5,411 nt of DNA from Actinomycetota bacterium (GTDB lineage: Bacteria > Actinomycetota > UBA4738 > HRBIN12): assembly GCA_005883885.1 (NCBI GenBank), contig VAYF01000223.1, forward strand, positions 1 through 5,411, given 5' to 3'. Positions 1 through 4,494 of this stretch are shown in pieces (the first letter of the stretch is position 1; the number at the start of each line of letters is the position of its first letter). The notes beneath the pieces are model-generated. The model saw only the letters and a list, made by a program, of their open reading frames with translations. It had not been told where the DNA came from and ran no database searches. The position numbers were made by a program, and so were the translations under genes.

Positions 1-2
1 TC

Positions 3-1448
3 TCGACGCACTTCGTCGACCTGCAGCGTGACCAGACCGTGCAGGACGTCCTGGATGCCGTGGAAGGGGGCCTGCGGAGCGTCGAGCACGTGAAGCGCGC
101 GACCTACATCGGCACGGCGATCGACCAGGGACGCACGAGCGGGGTGCTCGCGGCCGAGATCGTGAACGCCGCGCTCGGCTGGGAGCTGGGCGCGCAGGGA
201 CCGACCAACGCGCGCCCGCCGTACGTGCCGGTGCCGTTCTCGGTGCTCGCGGGGATGGACCGCGGCCCGACGCTGCTGGATCCGAAGCGAACCACCCCGA
301 TCCACGCGGCCCACGTGGAGAGCGGCGCGGTCTTCGAGAACGTCGGGCAATGGCTGCGCCCGCGGTACTTCCCGGAGGACGGCGAAGGTCTCGACGCCGC
401 GGTCGAACGCGAGTGTCTGGCCGTCCGGGACGCGGCGGGCGCCCTGGATGCGTCGACGCTCGGCAAGATCGAGGTCGCCGGGCCCGACGCCGCCGTCTTC
501 CTGGACCGGATGTACACGAACCGGATGTCGAACCTCGCCGTCGGCTCGATCCGGTACGGGTTCATGCTGGGGCTCGACGGGATGGTGTTCGACGACGGCG
601 TCGCGATGCGGCTCGCCGACGATCGCTACCTCGTGACGACGACCACGGGCGGCGCGGCGGCCGTCCTGGATCGGTTCGAGGAGTGGCTCCAGACCGAATG
701 GCCCGAACTGCGGGTCTCCTGCACGAGCGTGACCGAGCAGTGGGCGGTCGTCGCGGTCGGCGGACCCGGCGCCCGCTACGTCGTGACGAAGATCGGCACC
801 GACGTGGACCTCGCGGCCGAAGCCTTCCCGTGGATGACCTGGCGGGAGGGGACGGTCGCGGGCGTCCCGTGCCGCGTGTGCCGCGTCAGCTTCCACGGCG
901 AGCTCTCCTACGAGCTGCACGTCTCCTCGTGGCACGGACGTCACGTCTGGGACGCCGTGGTCGCGGCGGGCGCCGTGCCGTACGGGACCGAGGCGATGCA
1001 CGTCCTCCGGGCGGAGAAGGGCTACGTGATCGTCGGACAGGAGACCGACGGCACGGTCACACCGGACGATCTCGGGATGGGATGGATCGTGAACCCGTCG
1101 AAGGGCGATTTCGTCGGCAAGCGTTCGCTCGTGCGGGCCGACACGCTGCGCAAGGATCGCAAGCAGCTCGTGGCGCTGCTCCCGCACGACCGCGCGGCGC
1201 TCGTGGTCGAGGGCTCGCAGCTGGTCGGTTCGGCCGAGCTCCCGATGCCTCCCGTGTCGATGCTCGGCCACGTCACCTCCAGCTACCGGAGCGCGATCCT
1301 GGAACGCACGTTCGCGCTCGCGATGCTCAAGGAAGGACGGGCGATGCGCGGCGGCACCGTGTGGGCCGCGTCGCGCGGTCACACGATCGCGTGCGAGGTC
1401 GCGGACCCCGTCGTCTACGACCCCGAGGACCGCCGACGTGATGGCTGA
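3..1448 (+). CDS. soxA: Sarcosine oxidase alpha subunit, C-terminal half (5' end outside window)
   Basis: This is the C-terminal part of the large subunit of heterotetrameric sarcosine oxidase, a cytoplasmic enzyme that oxidises sarcosine to glycine and H2O2 and passes the methyl carbon to tetrahydrofolate as 5,10-methylene-THF. The reading frame is open from the window edge. A GTG at 39 is internal, because the family-conserved THFVDLQRD block lies before it. About 481 residues are visible of a protein usually near 950-1000. Seen in order: RSVEHVKR (75-98) and DQGRTS, the end of the FAD/NAD-binding half; RPPYVPVPF and the linker GAVFENVGQWLRPRYFP; then a GcvT-like folate domain with GMVFDDGV, FHGELSYELHV, PYGTEAMHVLRAEKGY (from 978), DGTVTPDDLGMGW and LGHVTSSYRSA. 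The last is typical of SoxA. The loop before PYGTEAMH looks a few residues short. The stop overlaps soxG by 11 bases. Identity is near certain. Confidence 0.96.
   Translation, partial: STHFVDLQRDQTVQDVLDAVEGGLRSVEHVKRATYIGTAIDQGRTSGVLAAEIVNAALGWELGAQGPTNARPPYVPVPFSVLAGMDRGPTLLDPKRTTPIHAAHVESGAVFENVGQWLRPRYFPEDGEGLDAAVERECLAVRDAAGALDASTLGKIEVAGPDAAVFLDRMYTNRMSNLAVGSIRYGFMLGLDGMVFDDGVAMRLADDRYLVTTTTGGAAAVLDRFEEWLQTEWPELRVSCTSVTEQWAVVAVGGPGARYVVTKIGTDVDLAAEAFPWMTWREGTVAGVPCRVCRVSFHGELSYELHVSSWHGRHVWDAVVAAGAVPYGTEAMHVLRAEKGYVIVGQETDGTVTPDDLGMGWIVNPSKGDFVGKRSLVRADTLRKDRKQLVALLPHDRAALVVEGSQLVGSAELPMPPVSMLGHVTSSYRSAILERTFALAMLKEGRAMRGGTVWAASRGHTIACEVADPVVYDPEDRRRDG
1425..1429 (+). promoter_or_regulatory. 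Ribosome binding site of soxG, inside the end of soxA
   Basis: GAGGA lies 8 bases before GTG 1438 and 11 bases before ATG 1441. The spacing favours the GTG, though both starts are in frame and differ by one residue. The site lies within the soxA coding sequence, so the two genes are probably translationally coupled. Confidence 0.55.
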
Positions 1449-1872
1449 CGCACGAGCTCGCTCGCCGTTGGCCGACCGCGTCGCGGATCTGACGACCATC
1501 GGCGCCGAGCAGGTGCCCTTCCTGGCGCAAGTGGACCTGCGGGTCGACCCGGAGCACGCCGACCTCGCGCCGTATGCATTGCCGCTCGAGCCCGACACCG
1601 CATGGCACGATGAACATCACGCGGCACTGTGGCTCGGGCCGGACGAGTGGCTGATCCTCGGCCCGGCCGATACGGCCCACGAGATCGTTACCGCGCTGGA
1701 GGCGGCGTTCGCCGACGTTCAGCGATCGGTCGTCGACGTCCTCGGGCGCGCGCAGGTGATCCTCCATGAGCGGACTGAGACGACCGGGATCCTCGTGAGG
1801 CCATCGTTCGCGGACTACCTCGTGGACCTCCTGCTCGCGGTCCGCGGCGCCACGGGCGGCGTGGGAGCATGA
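1438..1872 (+). CDS. soxG: Sarcosine oxidase gamma subunit, unusually short with an apparent internal deletion
   Basis: This is the gamma subunit of heterotetrameric sarcosine oxidase, which packs against alpha in the complex. Its start overlaps the end of soxA (GTG 1438, or ATG 1441), as expected for soxA-soxG. Family marks seen are the N-terminal SPLADRVADL, the block ALWLGPDEWLILGP (residues 63-76), SVVDV (97-101) and the C-terminal LVRPSFADYLVDLLL (119-133). The protein is only 144 residues, against roughly 180-210 in the members I recall. Those have about 40 residues between the VVDV strand and the strand resembling RAQVILH, including an SANRxxLxLxG segment and a CPxDLHPRxF segment. Here VVDV runs straight into LGRAQVILH at about base 1740/1741 with the frame kept. 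That fits an in-frame deletion, a reduced lineage variant, or a collapsed assembly. Identity rests on both flanking blocks and gene order; whether it folds normally is open. Confidence 0.88.
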   Translation: MMADARARSPLADRVADLTTIGAEQVPFLAQVDLRVDPEHADLAPYALPLEPDTAWHDEHHAALWLGPDEWLILGPADTAHEIVTALEAAFADVQRSVVDVLGRAQVILHERTETTGILVRPSFADYLVDLLLAVRGATGGVGA

Positions 1873-2276
1873 GCGCCGTGGACGTCGACCGGCTGGCCAA
1901 GCTGCCGCTGTTCGGGGAGCTCGACACGTACGACCTCGGCCAGCTCGCCGGCTGGCTGGTGGACATCGAGCGGCGTGAGGGTGAGTCACTCATGGAGCAG
2001 GGCGCGATGCCCGACCTGCTCTTCGTGCTGGAGACCGGCACGGTCGACGTGCTCCGGGACGGGGAGCGGGTCGCGTCGCTCGGACCGGGCCAGGTCGTCG
2101 GCGAGATCAGCCTGATCGAACCCCAGCGCCGGACCGCGACGGTGCGCGCCACGTCGGACGTCCGCGCCGTCGCCCTGCCGCTCGAGCGCCTGGACGAGCT
2201 CGAGGGCGAGATGCCCGAGATCGTACGGAAGTTGCGGTGGATCGCGGGCAAGCGGCTCGAGGAGCTCGGCGGCTGA
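1869..2276 (+). CDS. Stand-alone cyclic-nucleotide-binding domain protein (Crp/cNMP-type sensor, no DNA-binding domain)
   Basis: This 135-residue soluble protein is a single cyclic-nucleotide-binding fold. LPLFGELDTYDLGQLA (12-27) is the usual N-terminal helix block. GESLMEQGAMPDLLFVLETG (38-57) and LGPGQVVGEISL (71-82) are the beta-roll, followed by RRTATVRA (87-94). Within the phosphate-binding cassette the family's Gly-Glu (G78, E79) and Arg-Thr-Ala (R88-A90) are present, so cAMP or cGMP binding is plausible. The chain ends about 30 residues after the roll, with no helix-turn-helix, kinase or channel segment. ATG 1869 overlaps the soxG stop as ATGA. The only Shine-Dalgarno-like run, GGGAG (1863-1867), is too close to that ATG but well spaced for an in-frame GTG at 1878, so either start is possible and neither affects the domain. 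The tight coupling suggests control or assembly of sarcosine oxidase in response to a nucleotide; that role is inferred. The last codons lie in a large inverted repeat shared with the facing gene. Confidence 0.9.
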   Translation: MSAVDVDRLAKLPLFGELDTYDLGQLAGWLVDIERREGESLMEQGAMPDLLFVLETGTVDVLRDGERVASLGPGQVVGEISLIEPQRRTATVRATSDVRAVALPLERLDELEGEMPEIVRKLRWIAGKRLEELGG

Positions 2277-2309
2277 AGCCGAAGGCTTCAGCCGCCGAGC
2301 TCCTCGAGC
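2255..2309. terminator. Perfect 26-bp inverted repeat with 3-base loop at the convergent gene ends; probable two-way terminator
   Basis: Bases 2255-2280 are the exact reverse complement of 2284-2309, with GAA (2281-2283) as the loop. The repeat covers the last six codons and stop of the CNBD gene on the plus strand, and the same length of the MTHFR-like gene on the minus strand. Both proteins therefore end LEELGG-stop, using the same codons. In RNA from either strand this gives a long, very GC-rich hairpin. No T-run follows on either side, as is common for high-GC terminators. Two-way termination is inferred from symmetry and position. Confidence 0.75.
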
Positions 2310-3166
2310 ATCCGGCGCTGCCAGGCCGCCGTCTGCTCCACCTGGTTGAACGTGAAGACGTGCAGGACGCGGACGTCGGCGACCGGGTCCGCCAGCATCG
2401 GCGCCAGCCGTTCCAGGAACGCGTCGGGGCCGAACGATCCACCGCGGACCAGGTGCCCGATCAACTGCTTGTTCTTCTTCAGGTAGCGCGCCGAATCGGA
2501 GACCCCGATCCGGGCGGCGATCCTCATCAGCTTCGGGAGGTCCGCGACGCCGGGAACGCCCAGGTGCAACGGCAGGATGATCCCGGCGTCGCGGACCTCC
2601 CCCATCCACCGCGTCACCGCGGCCGGGTTGAAGCTCATCTGCGACGTCATCGCGTTCGCGTACCGCTGCTTCTCGCGGAGCACCTCGAGGAGGCGTTCGT
2701 CGGGGATGTCCGGATGTCCCTCCGGATAGCAGGGCACCCCGATCTCTTCGAAGGGATGACCCAGCTCGTCCATCGCGCGGAGCAGCATCAGGCCGTCGTG
2801 GAGCTCCCCCCGGTCCCTGGTATCCCCACCCACGACGAACACCTTGCGGAGGCCGTTCGCCCGCGCCCGCTCCAGCAACCGGGCCAGGTGCGCGCGATCG
2901 CGGAGCATGTGCGCCGAGAGGTGCGGCGTCACGTCGTGACCCTGCGCTGCGACCGCCTCCGCCAGGTCGAACGTCGCTTCGATGCCGTGGCTCGGCGAGG
3001 CCGTCACGGTCACCTGCGATCCGGGCGGCAACGCCGAGGCGCTCTCGAGCGCGCTCGAGAGCGGGATCAGCTCGTAGCGGGCGTCGGCGACGAGCGACTT
3101 CAGCGCCGCCCGTTGCTCCTCGGTCAGGCCGGACGCCCGCCGCCGCTTCCAGAACCGCAAGCTCAT
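2288..3166 (-). CDS. Methylenetetrahydrofolate reductase-like protein (divergent MetF family)
   Basis: This 292-residue cytoplasmic TIM-barrel protein is about as long as bacterial MetF, the flavoenzyme that interconverts 5,10-methylene-THF and 5-methyl-THF. Family marks are TVTASPSHGIEATFDLAE (53-70), PHLSAHMLRD (81-90), VFVVGGDTRDRG (109-120), CYPEGHP (146-152), TSQMSFNP (174-181), ILPLHLGVPGV (197-207) and VFTFNQVEQTAAW (270-282). E32 (in YELIP), D115 (in GGD) and Q176 appear to match the catalytic Glu, Asp and Gln of E. coli MetF. The classic FEFFPP motif is changed to YELIPL and HLTC to HLSA, placing it in a divergent branch that I recall from actinobacterial genomes. ATG 3166 has GAGGAG (3175-3180) 8 bases upstream. 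It lies downstream of the GcvT-like gene, with a 110-base gap. It may run in the reverse, methyl-THF-oxidising direction to serve that neighbour; this is inference. The fold call is firm, the exact reaction less so. Confidence 0.85.
   Translation of the reverse strand: MSLRFWKRRRASGLTEEQRAALKSLVADARYELIPLSSALESASALPPGSQVTVTASPSHGIEATFDLAEAVAAQGHDVTPHLSAHMLRDRAHLARLLERARANGLRKVFVVGGDTRDRGELHDGLMLLRAMDELGHPFEEIGVPCYPEGHPDIPDERLLEVLREKQRYANAMTSQMSFNPAAVTRWMGEVRDAGIILPLHLGVPGVADLPKLMRIAARIGVSDSARYLKKNKQLIGHLVRGGSFGPDAFLERLAPMLADPVADVRVLHVFTFNQVEQTAAWQRRMLEELGG
3040..3063. repeat. Perfect 24-bp palindrome inside the MTHFR-like coding sequence
   Basis: All twelve base pairs match around the centre 3051/3052 with no spacer. 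It contains two CTCGAG hexamers (3044-3049 and 3054-3059) around a GCGC core. It encodes about residues 35-43 of the MTHFR-like protein (LSSALES region), just after the presumed catalytic Glu. It could be an operator-like site or a codon-bias coincidence (alternating CTC, GAG, AGC and GCG codons). The sequence gives no way to choose. Confidence 0.6.
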
Positions 3167-3276
3167 GTGATCCGCTCCTCACGGCATCGTGCCGCACGTC
3201 TCATCGACGGGTGACGAGCATGACTGAACCGCCGGTCACAACGTGAACCGGAAGACGAGGCCGGGGTGACCGGCGA
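3167..3276. other. 110-base gap between the GcvT/DmdA-like and MTHFR-like genes
   Basis: This gap contains the MTHFR-like gene's ribosome binding site, the small hairpin at 3182-3194, and a nine-base inverted repeat GCCGGTCAC (3231-3239) / GTGACCGGC (3266-3274). The repeat starts 2 bases after the GcvT-like stop in the minus-strand transcript. With a 26-base loop it could be a weak terminator or an operator with spaced half-sites. I see no convincing -35/-10 pair, so co-transcription with the upstream gene and a separate promoter are both possible. Confidence 0.35.
3175..3180 (-). promoter_or_regulatory. Ribosome binding site of the MTHFR-like gene, with a small hairpin just upstream
   Basis: On the minus strand GAGGAG lies 8 bases before ATG 3166 and fixes that start. 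One base upstream of it in the transcript a five-pair stem, CGGCA/TGCCG with a three-base loop (3182-3194), could form. That is weak evidence for any regulation. Confidence 0.7.
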
Positions 3277-4449
3277 TCAACCCTTCGGGATCTCCTTCGT
3301 CGGGTCCCAGTGCGGCATCGACACGACGGTCGCACCGACCTTCCCGGAGACGGGCGTCTCGACCTGGAGCTCGGTGCCCAGCTCGGTGTGCTCGATCGGC
3401 AGCATCGCGAACCCGATGTTCTTCTCCAGTCGCGGCGAGAAGCAAGCGGACGTCACGCGACCGACCTCCGAACCGCCCGCGGACACCGGGAAGAAGTCGA
3501 GCATCTCGTTGTCGATGTAGGAGCCGAGCGGCGCGCCCTCGATGTCCACCCCGACGAGCTTCTGGGAGACGCCTTCGGCCTTGATCCGCTTGAGGGCTGC
3601 CTTGCCCATGAAGTCGGCTTCCTGGTCCAGGTCCACCATCCAGGTGTAGTGGTAGCCGACCTCGAAGGGGTTGTTCTCGTACCACATGTCCGCACCGAAG
3701 GCGAGTATGCCCCCCTCGATCCGACGGATGTGGCACGGGCCGATCACCTCGAGCCCGTGGGGCTTGCCGGCCTCGAGCACCGTGTCCCACAGCTTCACGC
3801 CGTGCGTCGACGCGTCGCGCAGGTAGATCTCGTAACCGACCTCGCCGGTGTACCCGGTGCGCGACACGACGACCGACATGCCGTCGAGGTCCGCCTTCAT
3901 CAGGCCGTAGTACGGGACGTCGAGGATCCGGTCGCCGAAGAGCTCGGTCAGCACCTTCTTCGCGTTGGGGCCTTGGATCTGGACCGGCGCCACATCGATC
4001 TCCTGGACGGTGACGTCCATCCCCTTGGCGGCGGCGATCCCCATCGCGTAGAGGTTCACGTCCGAGTCGGCGAGCGAGAGCCAGAACTCGTCCTCCTCGA
4101 CCCGGAGCAGCACGGGGTCGTTCAGGATCCCGCCGTCCGGGCTCGTGATGAAAACGTACTTGGCCTGGTCGACGGCACACTTGTTGAGGTCGCGCGGCAC
4201 GATCATGTTCGTCAGGTCGAACGCGTCGCGACCCTTGATCTGGATCTGCTTCTCGACGCCCACGTCCCAGAGCGTCACGCCGTTCACCAGGCTCCAGTAC
4301 TCGGCGACGGGGTCGCCGTAGTGCCGCGGGTGGTACGTGTGGTTGTAGACGCTGTAGCGCGCGACGCCGTGGCGGCGCGACGCGTAGAAGTAGGGCGACT
4401 TGCGGATCCTCGTGTAGAGCAGGATCCCGGGGTTGTCGTTCACGGTCAC
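3277..4449 (-). CDS. GcvT/DmdA-like folate-dependent methyl- or aminomethyltransferase
   Basis: This 390-residue cytoplasmic protein of the glycine-cleavage-T superfamily moves a one-carbon unit from a small methylated substrate to tetrahydrofolate. The N-terminal region (RIRKSPYFYASRRHGV, YSVYNHTYHPRHY, NGVTLWDVGVEKQIQI) resembles the DmdA-like branch rather than true glycine-cleavage GcvT. The folate domain shows PRDLNKCAVDQAKYV (85-99), DGGILNDPVLLR (105-116, with D111 at the position of the GcvT catalytic Asp), FWLSLADSDV and RTGYTGEVGYEIYL (197-210). The C-terminal barrel shows IRRIEGGILAFGADM (241-255), NPFEVGY, DFMGKAALKRI and VTSACFSPRLEKNIGFAML (332-350). GTG 4449 is chosen because AGGAG (4458-4462) lies 8 bases upstream; GTG 4443 is next in frame. 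The RTGYTGE block is GcvT-like and lacks the WSKQGG signature I recall for DMSP demethylase, so DMSP is not assigned as substrate. It lies 31 bases after the dehydrogenase gene, probably in one operon. The family is certain and the substrate unknown. Confidence 0.9.
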   Translation of the reverse strand: MTVNDNPGILLYTRIRKSPYFYASRRHGVARYSVYNHTYHPRHYGDPVAEYWSLVNGVTLWDVGVEKQIQIKGRDAFDLTNMIVPRDLNKCAVDQAKYVFITSPDGGILNDPVLLRVEEDEFWLSLADSDVNLYAMGIAAAKGMDVTVQEIDVAPVQIQGPNAKKVLTELFGDRILDVPYYGLMKADLDGMSVVVSRTGYTGEVGYEIYLRDASTHGVKLWDTVLEAGKPHGLEVIGPCHIRRIEGGILAFGADMWYENNPFEVGYHYTWMVDLDQEADFMGKAALKRIKAEGVSQKLVGVDIEGAPLGSYIDNEMLDFFPVSAGGSEVGRVTSACFSPRLEKNIGFAMLPIEHTELGTELQVETPVSGKVGATVVSMPHWDPTKEIPKG

Positions 4450-4457
4450 CGGTGCAA

Positions 4458-4465
4458 CTCCTTTC
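4458..4465 (-). promoter_or_regulatory. Ribosome binding site of the GcvT/DmdA-like gene
   Basis: On the minus strand GAAAGGAG ends 8 bases before GTG 4449 and supports that GTG as the start. It sits in the 31-base gap after the dehydrogenase gene's stop codon. Confidence 0.75.
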
Positions 4466-4468
4466 CTT

Positions 4469-4494
4469 TATGCCCGAAGGCTATGCCCGAAGGC
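4469..4494. repeat. 13-bp tandem duplication across the dehydrogenase stop codon
   Basis: TATGCCCGAAGGC occurs twice head to tail (4469-4481 and 4482-4494) with no mismatch. In the minus-strand transcript each copy reads GCCUUCGGGCAUA and can form a three-pair stem with a C(UUCG)G tetraloop. The first transcribed copy encodes the last residues and the stop (TAG). Removing one copy would leave the same C-terminus, now ending in TAA, so the duplication only lengthens the spacer before the next gene. Confidence 0.8.

Noticed and set aside
350..1441. Plus-strand open frame of 363 codons within soxA
   Set aside because: Extremely Arg-rich translation overlapping a certain soxA frame; typical GC-driven shadow.
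1869..2276. Crp-type transcription factor
   Set aside because: The chain ends about 30 residues after the beta-roll, with no helix-turn-helix segment, and the stop is clean inside the inverted repeat.
2275..2289. UUCG tetraloop at the tip of the convergent hairpin on the minus strand
   Set aside because: In the fully paired register the loop is the three bases UUC. Using UUCG as the loop would shift the stem and break the next pair, so no special tetraloop is claimed.
2255..2309. Attachment site or insertion-sequence end
   Set aside because: No integrase, transposase or target duplication is nearby. The repeat is centred exactly between two stop codons, which fits a terminator better.
1986..3197. 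Long minus-strand open frame of 403 codons across the CNBD and MTHFR-like genes
   Set aside because: Its product is Arg/Gly/Pro-rich low-complexity sequence with no family blocks. It is the out-of-frame shadow of the real genes in high-GC DNA.
3167..3276. Glycine or other riboswitch, or a clear promoter, upstream of the MTHFR-like gene
   Set aside because: No conserved riboswitch core could be recognised, the gap is too short for a tandem glycine riboswitch, and no convincing -35/-10 pair is visible.
3277..4449. Naming the GcvT-like gene dmdA (DMSP demethylase)
   Set aside because: General resemblance is there, but the RTGYTGEVGYEIY block is GcvT-like and not the WSKQGG-type block I associate with true DmdA. 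The context is methylated amines.
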